From: Abiotrophia defectiva_A
GTDB lineage: Bacteria; Bacillota; Bacilli; Lactobacillales; Aerococcaceae
Assembly (NCBI GenBank): GCA_963546405.1
Contig: CAUUNL010000001.1
Coordinates: forward strand, 1-64,000
DNA length: 64,000 nucleotides
Reading direction: 5' to 3'
How positions within the stretch are numbered: position 1 is the first letter of the stretch; the number at the start of each line of letters is the position of its first letter. A program made the position numbers and the translations under genes. The notes beneath the pieces are model-generated. The model was not told the origin of the DNA. It was given only the letters and a program-made list of their open reading frames with translations, and did no database searches. Positions 42,407 to 51,329 of the stretch are shown here, in pieces.

Positions 42407-43333
42407 ATGCTACCAACTTTGATACTGGTTGTGTTGTTGCTAGGGCACTTGTTTATTAGCTATGTTCTCTATCGGCAGATGCTTGCTCGAAAAGTTTCAA
42501 TTAATCCTATTTTGTGGATACCTATTCTCTTGCTTCCCTATTTAGGCCCTTTAGCGGTAGCTATTGCCTACTATTTGATGTCTAAGCGAGCAAGAAGGCA
42601 GCAAATAGAAGTAGGAATAGAGGAAAGCTTAGCGTTAGAGGATCATTCGCTAGAATTAGAAGTGGAGGAAGAAGACTCTATTGACCTTCGAGCATCAGAA
42701 GATGTCAGGCAGTGGGTACCAATTGAAGAAGCATTATTACTCAATGATTCAATTACAAAACGCGAATTGATGATGAGTATGCTTAAAGACCAGCCAAGCA
42801 ATGTAGTCGCTTTGTTACAAGAAGCGCGAATGAATGAAGATGTTGAAGTAGTCCATTACGCAACTGTCATGTTGGCGGAATTACACAAAGACTATGATCT
42901 TAAAGTACATCAACTTAAGGAAGAATTAGCTGAGCAACCCGATAATCTTTCTCTTTTGGAAGAGCTTTGTTTAGTTTTAGAGGAGTATTTAATATCTGGG
43001 TTAGTGGCTGGAAAATTTGCAGAAAGCTCTCGACGTCAGTATATTGATTTATTACGACGGAAGGTTGCGCTTAATCATGAACTAAAAGACTTTATCCGAT
43101 TGGGGCAACAGTATTTAGCTCTAGGGGAAGAACAACGAGTGCGGCAAGTTCTAGAGTATTGCCAGATTAATTGGCCAACCGATGAGTCTTATCGCGTATT
43201 TCAATTTCAAGCTCTAGTTGCTCTTGGTGATCGATTAGGCTTGCAACAATTTTTTCAAGATATTGACACTTGTCATGTGTATTTTTCACGCCGTAATCGC
43301 CAAGTAATTCAGTTTTGGCGGCAACAAGTGTAG
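42407..43333 (+). CDS. pelE: PelE-like membrane protein with helical repeats
   Basis: A 308-residue protein. Two membrane helices lie at the N-terminus (about 1-22 and 33-58), then a Glu-rich linker (68-100), then repeated helical pairs from about 115 to 300 that look like tetratricopeptide repeats (for example LLQEARMNEDVEVVHYATVMLAEL). This layout matches PelE, which interacts with PelD in the synthesis complex. The gene lies 17 bases after pelD. Confidence 0.7.
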   Translation: MLPTLILVVLLLGHLFISYVLYRQMLARKVSINPILWIPILLLPYLGPLAVAIAYYLMSKRARRQQIEVGIEESLALEDHSLELEVEEEDSIDLRASEDVRQWVPIEEALLLNDSITKRELMMSMLKDQPSNVVALLQEARMNEDVEVVHYATVMLAELHKDYDLKVHQLKEELAEQPDNLSLLEELCLVLEEYLISGLVAGKFAESSRRQYIDLLRRKVALNHELKDFIRLGQQYLALGEEQRVRQVLEYCQINWPTDESYRVFQFQALVALGDRLGLQQFFQDIDTCHVYFSRRNRQVIQFWRQQV

Positions 43334-43345
43334 TAGGGGGACGCT

Positions 43346-45184
43346 ATGAAAGGATGGAAACAATTTCGTTATCGAGGGGTTTTACTAGTATTTATTGCTT
43401 TTCTAGGAGTGGCTGTGGCTTTATTCTTGGAGCGACAAGGGATTGGCTATCAAATTCCAGAGCAAGCCTATACCTATCTAACAGGAGCGGTTGTAACCGC
43501 TGATCAAGCACAATCACAAGTGCCGGTCAATACGCTTGTGGTCATGGATAGTCGAGACCCGTCTAGTATGTTGGCCAAAGAACAATTTCAACAAATTCTT
43601 AAGGATATGAAAGTAGGCTATACATTGATTGATATAGCCGAAGACTCTCTTCCTGAGCTCCAAAAATATGAGAAGGTAGTAATGTTAATTTCGCAACTTG
43701 ATGATTTAGATCAAGAATTGGTTGGATTACGCGATTGGGTTGAGTCAGGAGGCTATGTTCAATTTGCCTTGACACTCCAGAAGTCTAGCCATCTGTCTTT
43801 AATTGAACAAGCTATAGGGATTAAACAATCTCAGGCGGAACATGGTCTTGTAGACAAGCTTTACATTGAACCTGACTTCATGATTGGAGGAGGTCGTGAG
43901 TACATAATCGAAGAACCCTTTGATTCTGCACTCAAGGTGGAACTGTCAGATAAAGCTAAGGTTCACGTTAGTCGCAAGGAAGGAGATGGGATTTTACCAT
44001 TAATTTGGGAGCATTCCTATGGTAAAGGGAAGTTTGTAATCGATAACTTTGGTATCTATAACAAAGTGACCAGAGGCCTCTATGCGGCTTCATATAACCT
44101 GATGGGTAAGGTAGCAAGTTATCCAGTTATTAATGGTTCGGCTTTCTACTTAGATGATTTTCCTGCTCCGGTACCTGGCGGCGACGGCAAGTATGTTAAG
44201 CGTGATTATAACTTGAATGTTGCTGATTTCTACACCAATATCTGGTGGGTAGATATGCTGAGTTTTGTCGATAAGTACGGGATTAAATACACTGGTGCAA
44301 CCATTGAAAATTATGAAGATGATACTTCAGGTAATGTTCACGGTCAAGATGACATTTCTCGTTTTGTCTATTTTGGTAATATGTTGCTAAGATCAGGTGG
44401 AGAGATTGGTTATCATGGGTATAATCACCAACCTCTGTCTCCAAAGTCGGTGGATTATAAAGGTCTTTATTCTTATCATACTTGGGAAGAATCTGCTATG
44501 ATATCCGCCATGAAAGAGTTAGTACGTTTTAACGAGGAACTTTTTCCTAATGTAGAGAAGTCAGTCTATGTTCCACCTTCCAATGTCCTATCGCCAGAAG
44601 GGCGCAAAGTATTGGTAGAGAATATTCCAGAAATTAAGACGATTGCCAGTAACTATTTCTCGGGTGATTTCGCCTATGACCAAGAATTTGAATGGGCACC
44701 AGATGGTATGGTGGAGCAACCTCGAATTATTTCGGGTGGGATGCTCGACGATTTTATGCAGTTAGCAGCATTCTCTGAGCTCAACATGCATTTTGTCAAT
44801 ACTCACTTTATCCACCCTGATGATACCTTGGACGTGGACCGTGGGGCAGAACTAGGTTGGGGTGTACTTAAAAGAAATCTTGAACACTATATAAGTTGGC
44901 TTAAAACTGCTGCGCCTGCTCTGAGAGACTTAACTGGTTCTCAGTTGTCAGGAGCAGTACAACGCTATGCGGCAATAGCGCCTAAGCAAGAACGCACCGA
45001 GTCAGGAATTGAATGGACTTTCGATCATTTCTACGATGAGGTCTATCTCTTTGTCCGAATTAATGAAGGGCAATTAGGTGAACGGGTAAATGGTGGTACA
45101 TTAACACATTTAACCGGAAATCTCTACCTTTTGAAAGCGACTCAGGCCAAAGTAAGCATTGACTGGAGTGAAAACCAAGAATGA
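43346..45184 (+). CDS. pelA: Deacetylase-type PelA (DUF2194-like)
   Basis: A 612-residue exported or membrane-anchored protein (signal anchor about 10-28). It probably deacetylates the Pel polymer outside the membrane. After a Rossmann-like region (about 60-250), the carbohydrate-deacetylase part shows the YLDDFPAP acidic pair (Asp270, Asp271) and the GYHGYNH metal motif (His357, His361), followed by YVPPSN. The glycoside hydrolase domain of Pseudomonas PelA is absent, as in Gram-positive Pel clusters. It overlaps pelF by four bases. Confidence 0.78.
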   Translation: MKGWKQFRYRGVLLVFIAFLGVAVALFLERQGIGYQIPEQAYTYLTGAVVTADQAQSQVPVNTLVVMDSRDPSSMLAKEQFQQILKDMKVGYTLIDIAEDSLPELQKYEKVVMLISQLDDLDQELVGLRDWVESGGYVQFALTLQKSSHLSLIEQAIGIKQSQAEHGLVDKLYIEPDFMIGGGREYIIEEPFDSALKVELSDKAKVHVSRKEGDGILPLIWEHSYGKGKFVIDNFGIYNKVTRGLYAASYNLMGKVASYPVINGSAFYLDDFPAPVPGGDGKYVKRDYNLNVADFYTNIWWVDMLSFVDKYGIKYTGATIENYEDDTSGNVHGQDDISRFVYFGNMLLRSGGEIGYHGYNHQPLSPKSVDYKGLYSYHTWEESAMISAMKELVRFNEELFPNVEKSVYVPPSNVLSPEGRKVLVENIPEIKTIASNYFSGDFAYDQEFEWAPDGMVEQPRIISGGMLDDFMQLAAFSELNMHFVNTHFIHPDDTLDVDRGAELGWGVLKRNLEHYISWLKTAAPALRDLTGSQLSGAVQRYAAIAPKQERTESGIEWTFDHFYDEVYLFVRINEGQLGERVNGGTLTHLTGNLYLLKATQAKVSIDWSENQE

Positions 45185-46587
45185 GAATATGTTTAATATT
45201 GGAAGGAAGCTATCCTTATGTGCATGGGGGCGTCTCAACTTGGATGCATCAGTATATTCAGAATATGCCTCAACACGAGTTTGTTCTCTGGGTTATTGGG
45301 GCTAAGGCTAAGGACAGGGGCAAGTTCGTCTATCAAATGTTGGATAACGTGGTCGAAGTTCATGAAGTATTCCTAGATGATGCTTTACATTTAGCCCCAA
45401 GTAAGCGTCTATTTGATTATCGTTTTAGCAAAGAAGAATTAGAATCACTTAGACAACTTATGGAAACAGGGCGCCCAAACTGGGAGCTTCTATGCCAACT
45501 CTATCAAGATAAGCAGCTGAATCCTGTTGATTTCTTACAAAGTGAGAGTTTTCTGGAGATGATGGTGGATCTTTGCCAGGAACAATATGCTTATAACGCC
45601 TTTGCAGAAGTCTTCCACACCATTCGGTCCATGCTCTTGCCGGTCTTTTACCTTTTAGGCCAAGAAGTACCACAGGCTGATGTTTATCATGCAATATCTA
45701 CAGGCTATAGTGGTATACTAGCATTATTGGGGCAATATCGTTATGGGCGGCCTATTTTGTTAACGGAACACGGCATCTATACCCGTGAGCGAGAAGAGGA
45801 GATTATACGCTCGAACTGGGTTTTGCCTAGTATGAAAAATCATTGGATTAAGTTTTTCTATATGCTATCTGACATTATTTATAGTCGGGCTCAGATTATT
45901 TCTAGCCTTTTTACCAAGGCAAGACTAACGCAGATTGAAATAGGTTGCAATCCAGAACGCTGTCGGGTGATAGAAAATGGGATTGACTTTCAACGTTTCT
46001 CTTCTGTGCCAGCTAAAATTCCCGATGGACAAGTGGACATCGGCGCAGTAGTGCGTTTGGCTCCTATAAAGGATATTAAGACCATGCTTTATGCCTTCTA
46101 CGAATTAAGTAACCGTCTTGATAATGTCCGCCTTCATATTATGGGGGGCGTGGATGATGAAGAGTATGCCCAAGAATGCTATGACCTAGTTAAGCAGATG
46201 CAGTTGGATAATGTCATCTTCACTGGCCGGGTAGATATTGTAACTTATATGGAAAATCTCGATTTTACGATTCTGACTAGTATTTCAGAGGCCCAACCTT
46301 TATCTGTCTTGGAGTCATTAGCTTCTGGGCGTCCTTGTGTCACGACCGATGTGGGCTGTTGTCGGGAATTGTTGGAGGGCGGGCCAGATGATTATTTAGG
46401 CCTAGCTGGTTATTGTGTTCCGCCAACTTACCAAAAAGGATTAGCAGACGCGATGGAACTTATGTGCCGGTCGCAAGAAAGCCGCTTAAAGATGGGAGCA
46501 ATTGGACGAGCACGTGTAGAACGTTATTATCAATATAATCGAATGCTAAAGGGTTATTTAGCTATGTATGAGGAGGTGGAGGCCTAA
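45181..46587 (+). CDS. pelF: PelF glycosyltransferase (GT4)
   Basis: A 468-residue cytoplasmic polymerase that uses UDP-sugars. The N-terminus LILEGSYPYVHGGVSTWMHQ is very characteristic of PelF. The GT4 EX7E motif is Glu370-AQPLSVL-Glu378 within SISEAQPLSVLESLASGRP, and VIENGIDFQRF lies before the second Rossmann domain. It is coupled at both ends: ATGA overlap with pelA, TAATG with pelG. Confidence 0.92.
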   Translation: MRICLILEGSYPYVHGGVSTWMHQYIQNMPQHEFVLWVIGAKAKDRGKFVYQMLDNVVEVHEVFLDDALHLAPSKRLFDYRFSKEELESLRQLMETGRPNWELLCQLYQDKQLNPVDFLQSESFLEMMVDLCQEQYAYNAFAEVFHTIRSMLLPVFYLLGQEVPQADVYHAISTGYSGILALLGQYRYGRPILLTEHGIYTREREEEIIRSNWVLPSMKNHWIKFFYMLSDIIYSRAQIISSLFTKARLTQIEIGCNPERCRVIENGIDFQRFSSVPAKIPDGQVDIGAVVRLAPIKDIKTMLYAFYELSNRLDNVRLHIMGGVDDEEYAQECYDLVKQMQLDNVIFTGRVDIVTYMENLDFTILTSISEAQPLSVLESLASGRPCVTTDVGCCRELLEGGPDDYLGLAGYCVPPTYQKGLADAMELMCRSQESRLKMGAIGRARVERYYQYNRMLKGYLAMYEEVEA

Positions 46588-48059
46588 TGGCAGGGATTGG
46601 ATTTGAGTTAAGGAAGGTCTTTAATCAAAAGGGGCTCTTTTCTCGTGCAAAGGCATATGGCTATACGGGTGTTATCTATGCTGGCCCTATGGTTTTAGGG
46701 GGGACCTTAATCTTTGGGATTTCCTACCTAGCTAGTCGAGTCGGACTCAATCGTGCCGATAGTAATTATTTGACTAGCATGATTACCTATGCAATCTTAT
46801 CGTCTTTAACGGTCAACTCTTTTTTCTCCTATGCAGTAACTCGTTTCGCTTCAGACATGCTATATGAGGAGAAGGAAGGCTATCTTTTACCTTCTTATTT
46901 AGGATCATCAGCTACTATGATTGGATTAGGAGTCTTATTATATGGACCTTTCCTAATCCTTTCAGGTGTGACCATAGTACAACTAATCCTAAATCTCACC
47001 TTGTTCATGGAGCTGATTTTTGTCTGGAACGGAGTTCAATATTTGACTGCCTTGAAGGACTATAAGTCAATTTTACTAGCCTTTTTATCGGCAAGTGTTG
47101 TAACCTTTCTAGTAGGATGGGGTCTTCTCTCATTTAACTTGCCAGTTCTGACCTCTCTATTATTCAGCGTCTGTGTAGGCTATGGACTCATGTTTCTCGG
47201 AATCGTTTATCTCCTGGCGCGATATTTTCCTTTGGACTTGAGGATGCTAGATGAGTCCTTTCTCTTCTTAAAATGGATTGATAAGTTCTTTGATTTAACC
47301 CTAATTGGCTTCTGCCTACATATCGGAATTTTTGGCCATATTCTTGTGGTATGGTTGGGTCCCTGGGGAAGTCCAGTAAAGGGGCTTTTCTTAGCTTCAC
47401 AGGTTTACGATGTGCCGGTTCTTTTAGCCTTTTTGACCATACTGGTGACAACGATTAATTTTGCCTTGGCCACCGAGGTGCACTTCTATCCTAAGTATAA
47501 GCGTTATTATAGCTTATTTAACGAGAAGGGAACTTTAACTGATATTAAAGAAGCGGAAGAAGAAATGTTGTCGGTGATGATACGTGAACTCCTAGCCCTG
47601 GCATGGAAACAACTATTTGTAACTATTATAGCTATCTCCGCAGGAAATGCGCTCTTAGATGTTCTCCCCTTGGGAATTAACGACCTCATGCGAGGCTATT
47701 TTCGTATTTTGTGTGTAGGCTATGGAATTTATGCCATCGCCAATGTTATCCTGTCTATTTTGTTATACTTCACTGATTATAAGGGGGCTTTGATTGCTGC
47801 TGCTAGCTTCGCAATTGCATCGCCACTTTTAACGTTTGTATCTCAATTCTTTAATCGGGCTTTTCTAGGATTTGGTTTTTTGTTGGCGGCTGCAATTTTC
47901 TTCCTAATTGCCTTATGGCGCCTAGACCGTTTCACCAAGAAATTAATGTATTATACGCTAAGTGCGCAACCTATGACACTTGTGGTACGATATGGTTTCT
48001 TCAGTCGGCTTTACGACTATCTGAAAGGGGTGAGAGCCCATGACTTCAAAGAAACATAA
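46587..48059 (+). CDS. pelG: PelG polysaccharide transporter
   Basis: A 490-residue integral membrane protein with about 12 helices, of the polysaccharide-transporter superfamily. The opening MAGIGFELRKVF is diagnostic for PelG. The middle includes the loop NEKGTLTDIKEAEEEM. It forms the synthase/transport core with PelF, PelD and PelE and moves the growing chain across the membrane. The last 20 bases overlap the cotH-like gene, showing that the operon continues. Confidence 0.92.
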   Translation: MAGIGFELRKVFNQKGLFSRAKAYGYTGVIYAGPMVLGGTLIFGISYLASRVGLNRADSNYLTSMITYAILSSLTVNSFFSYAVTRFASDMLYEEKEGYLLPSYLGSSATMIGLGVLLYGPFLILSGVTIVQLILNLTLFMELIFVWNGVQYLTALKDYKSILLAFLSASVVTFLVGWGLLSFNLPVLTSLLFSVCVGYGLMFLGIVYLLARYFPLDLRMLDESFLFLKWIDKFFDLTLIGFCLHIGIFGHILVVWLGPWGSPVKGLFLASQVYDVPVLLAFLTILVTTINFALATEVHFYPKYKRYYSLFNEKGTLTDIKEAEEEMLSVMIRELLALAWKQLFVTIIAISAGNALLDVLPLGINDLMRGYFRILCVGYGIYAIANVILSILLYFTDYKGALIAAASFAIASPLLTFVSQFFNRAFLGFGFLLAAAIFFLIALWRLDRFTKKLMYYTLSAQPMTLVVRYGFFSRLYDYLKGVRAHDFKET

Positions 48060-49797
48060 GCTAACTTTATTGATATTATGTCTCGTAACTTCATGCTTTA
48101 TCTCGGCATGCAGTCAAGAGGAGACCAGTAGCCAGTCGTTGTCAAATCAAGAAAAGACGGTTGAATTTGCCGAAAACAATTATCATTTGCGCGATAAAGA
48201 TTTGCTCTACCAAGAAGACCCTCAATCAGTCAAAACGCTCTACCTAACGATTAAATCGGGAGATGCAGCGGAGAATACCAACCATACTTGGGAAGAGATT
48301 AATACCTACTCAGTTTATGATTATGCCAAATGGGGTCTTCCTCGTTACCAAGTGGCTGCCCTCTTGCAAGCAGGGGACGATACAGGTCCTTTGGCCGGAG
48401 AGTTGGGCTATAGTGAGACAGTGCCTAATGCGACGGTTCAGGTTCGTGGCCAGACTTCTAGTCGTAACCAACAGAGAAACTATAAGATTAAGCTTAAGAA
48501 GAACAAGGGGAGTTGGCAAGGTCAGCGAACCATCAACCTCAATAAGCATCAGACAGATGGTCTACGTTTTCGTAACAAATTAGCCTATGATTTGATTCGG
48601 AGTATTCCCCAATTAATTGGACTACGTACTCAATTTGTTCATCTCTATGTTAAGGATGAAAACGGGCCTGAGCCAAATAAATTCGTTGATTACGGACTCT
48701 ATACTCAGGTCGAACAACTTAATGGTAGTGGTCTTAAGGCCCATGGTTTGGATAGTAACGCTCAACTTTACAAGGTTAACTTCTTTGAATTTCTACCTTA
48801 TGAAGATGTCATTAAACCAGAAAATGATCCAGATTTCGATAAGCAGGCATTCGAGAAGTTGCTAGAGATTAAGGGAGATCATGATCATCGTAAATTGATT
48901 GAGATGCTACAGGCGGTCAATGATTTGGACCAACCTATTGAGCAGACCTTGGATACTTATTTTGATCGGGAGAATCTAACCTACTGGTTGGCCTTCCAGA
49001 TTTTAATTGGTAACACGGATACTCAGAGTCGAAATGTCTATCTCTATAGTCCTCAGAACAGCCAACGTTGGTATTTTATCCCCTGGGATCATGATTCTGC
49101 CTTCTTCAAGAAGGAATATGAGATTGAACAGTTTGCGGGTAAGACTTCCTGGGAGTCTGGTATCAGCAACTATTGGGGGAACCGTCTTTTCCAACGCGCC
49201 CTTAAGTCTGAAACATTCCGCAAGGAATTAGATGATGCCATTCAAGATTTGAGAGCTAAGCTGACCCCTGACTATCTGAGCCAAGAAGTAGCCAAGTATC
49301 AGGCAACGGTTCAGCCTTATGTGACCAAGGAACCAGATAGTACACATCTGGGTCTGACGCCTAGCCAATATGAGGAAGTAGTAGCGGCAATTCCTCACGA
49401 AATTGAGAGCAACTATCAGGACTATCTAGACAGCCTTAAGAAGCCAATGCCGTTCTTTATCGGGATTCCTGAGAAGGACGAGAATGGCAAACTTAAAGTC
49501 CGTTGGGATGCGGCTTATGATTTGAAGGGGCAAAAGATAACCTATAAGGTTGAAGTAGCCAAAGACTTCGAATTCAAAGACGTCATCCATACAGAGGAAG
49601 GCTTAACCCTTCCCGAGACAGTCCTAGACATGCCGGAAAAAGGGCACTATTTTGCTCGTGTGACAGCTACTAATGAAGCCGGGGAGAGCCGCGATGCCTT
49701 CGACTACTATGTCACAGAAGCGGGTAAACACTTTGGCGTTAAGAGTTTCTTCATTCAGTCTGATGGGAAGATTAGTGAGGATGTTTATGAAGAATAA
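48040..49797 (+). CDS. cotH: CotH-family kinase-like lipoprotein
   Basis: A 585-residue lipoprotein with a true lipobox (FISAC, Cys24), unlike the binding proteins in this window. The CotH atypical kinase fold is indicated by RGQTSSRNQQRNYKIKL (about 136-152), INLNKHQTDGLRFRNKLAYD, YGLYTQVEQLN, ILIGNTDTQSRNVYLY and IPWDHD (Asp350, Asp352, the metal/catalytic block). A fibronectin-III-like segment lies near residues 480-565. CotH proteins phosphorylate surface proteins in spore formers. Here the target is more likely an exopolysaccharide-associated surface component, by inference. Confidence 0.85.
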   Translation: MTSKKHKLTLLILCLVTSCFISACSQEETSSQSLSNQEKTVEFAENNYHLRDKDLLYQEDPQSVKTLYLTIKSGDAAENTNHTWEEINTYSVYDYAKWGLPRYQVAALLQAGDDTGPLAGELGYSETVPNATVQVRGQTSSRNQQRNYKIKLKKNKGSWQGQRTINLNKHQTDGLRFRNKLAYDLIRSIPQLIGLRTQFVHLYVKDENGPEPNKFVDYGLYTQVEQLNGSGLKAHGLDSNAQLYKVNFFEFLPYEDVIKPENDPDFDKQAFEKLLEIKGDHDHRKLIEMLQAVNDLDQPIEQTLDTYFDRENLTYWLAFQILIGNTDTQSRNVYLYSPQNSQRWYFIPWDHDSAFFKKEYEIEQFAGKTSWESGISNYWGNRLFQRALKSETFRKELDDAIQDLRAKLTPDYLSQEVAKYQATVQPYVTKEPDSTHLGLTPSQYEEVVAAIPHEIESNYQDYLDSLKKPMPFFIGIPEKDENGKLKVRWDAAYDLKGQKITYKVEVAKDFEFKDVIHTEEGLTLPETVLDMPEKGHYFARVTATNEAGESRDAFDYYVTEAGKHFGVKSFFIQSDGKISEDVYEE

Positions 49798-50584
49798 GTT
49801 TGTAAGCTCCCTGTGGGGGCAGTCTCAAAACTTGACTTGGCAAGAAGAAATTCAAGCCTCTGGAGAGACTTACCGACATGAAAACAAGTATCTGATTTCC
49901 CATCATGATCAAGATAGTTTGCGACGACGTCTGTCGCCTGTTTTGGCCTTGGACAAGCATGTTAAGGGCGACGGCTATACTATTCGCAGTCTCTATTTTG
50001 ATGATTACTGGCAATCTGCCTATGAAGAAAAAGATGCCGGGGTTCTGATGCGGAAGAAGTATCGGATTCGTATCTATAACTTTCAGGACCACTATATTCG
50101 GCTTGAACGTAAGAAGAAATTCGGTGCCTATATCTATAAGGAAAGTGCGCCTCTGACGCGGGCTCAGGTAGAGGATATCTTGCTGGGTCACTATGACTTT
50201 CTTAAGCATAGCCCGCATTCTCTGGTGCGTGAGTTCTATATCGAATGTGTGACCAATATGATGCGACCGCGTGTCATTGTGGACTACGAACGAGAGCCTT
50301 GGATTCTAGATGCCGGGACAGTGCGGGTTACCTTCGATACAGACGTGCGTGCGGCGGTTGGTTCCTTTGATATTTTTGACGCTAAGTTGCCTACCTTGCC
50401 AGTCTTACCGCCTGATAAGTTGATTTTAGAAGTCAAATATACTGAACTTATGCCGCAAGTCGTGCGTCAGTTAGTGCCGACTGGGGCCTTGGAGTATACG
50501 GCAGTCTCTAAATATGTGCTCTGCTATGAAAAGACAGCCTATAAACATGGCTTCAATTATTGGTTCGACCATGAGTATTTCTAA
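49787..50584 (+). CDS. VTC-domain protein (polyphosphate polymerase fold)
   Basis: A 265-residue cytoplasmic protein of the VTC/CYTH tunnel fold. Blocks with the basic and acidic tunnel residues are YRHENKYLIS, TIRSLYFDDYW, RKKYRIRIYN, IRLERKKK, PRVIVDYEREPW and LILEVKYTELMP. Start ATG 49787, six bases after GTGAGG, is preferred; the gene overlaps cotH by 11 bases. VTC, CotH and DUF4956 proteins often travel together in Firmicutes, so a joint phosphorylation-related function is plausible. Polyphosphate synthesis itself is not shown. Confidence 0.85.
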   Translation: MKNKFVSSLWGQSQNLTWQEEIQASGETYRHENKYLISHHDQDSLRRRLSPVLALDKHVKGDGYTIRSLYFDDYWQSAYEEKDAGVLMRKKYRIRIYNFQDHYIRLERKKKFGAYIYKESAPLTRAQVEDILLGHYDFLKHSPHSLVREFYIECVTNMMRPRVIVDYEREPWILDAGTVRVTFDTDVRAAVGSFDIFDAKLPTLPVLPPDKLILEVKYTELMPQVVRQLVPTGALEYTAVSKYVLCYEKTAYKHGFNYWFDHEYF

Positions 50585-50609
50585 TCTGGTCGATGAAGGA
50601 GGGGTTTGA

Positions 50610-51293
50610 ATGAATACTAGCGTCCAAGACGTTATTAAACGTTCATTTATCGAAACGCAGCGTTTTGCTGCTGAAAACTTGCCCAAGCTGATTGGCTCGC
50701 TCTTGCTGGCCTTCGTCATGGGCTGCATTATCTACTTTGTCTATCGTCGCTTTTATACTGGCGTAGTTTTCTCGCGTAGCTTTGCGGTGACACTAGTTGG
50801 GATGACGGTTCTGACTTGTATGGTGACTCTAGCTATTTCGACCAACGTGGTCATTTCCTTAGGGATGGTCGGGGCCCTGTCCATTGTACGTTATCGGACA
50901 GCAGTTAAGGACCCCATGGACTTGCTCTATCTCTTTTGGGCTATTACCTCGGGGATTACGCTAGGGGCTGGTATGTTTGTGCTGTCGGTCTGTGCAGCCT
51001 TGATTGTGATTCTCATGATTGTGGTTTTCTATTTCCGTCAGGAAACGGGTAAGGTCTACATTGCAGTCATTCACTACAAAGGCCTAGAAACAGGGGATGC
51101 CATTGTGCAAGCCTTTGGTAAGATGAAATTCTTCATCAAGTCTCGCACCATGCGCAAAGACGGCAGTATCGAAGCCGCTATTGAGGTCTTCTGTAAGTCA
51201 CAAAATGACTTCCTCTTTATGGAAAAAATTCAAGCCCTTGAGGACGTGGAAGATATAACCTTAATTCAGTACAATGGCGAGTATCATGGCTAG
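50610..51293 (+). CDS. DUF4956 membrane protein
   Basis: A 227-residue protein with four or so helices (about 25-46, 55-80, 105-125, 127-145). The central signature GMVGALSIVRYRTAVKDP is typical of DUF4956. A cytoplasmic ferredoxin-like C-terminal domain (about 148-227) follows. It is the usual neighbour of VTC-domain genes. Function is unknown; it may form the membrane partner of the VTC protein. Confidence 0.85.
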   Translation: MNTSVQDVIKRSFIETQRFAAENLPKLIGSLLLAFVMGCIIYFVYRRFYTGVVFSRSFAVTLVGMTVLTCMVTLAISTNVVISLGMVGALSIVRYRTAVKDPMDLLYLFWAITSGITLGAGMFVLSVCAALIVILMIVVFYFRQETGKVYIAVIHYKGLETGDAIVQAFGKMKFFIKSRTMRKDGSIEAAIEVFCKSQNDFLFMEKIQALEDVEDITLIQYNGEYHG

Positions 51294-51329
51294 TCGCTTA
51301 AAAGCTAGCTAGCAACTAGGAGGGAGCAT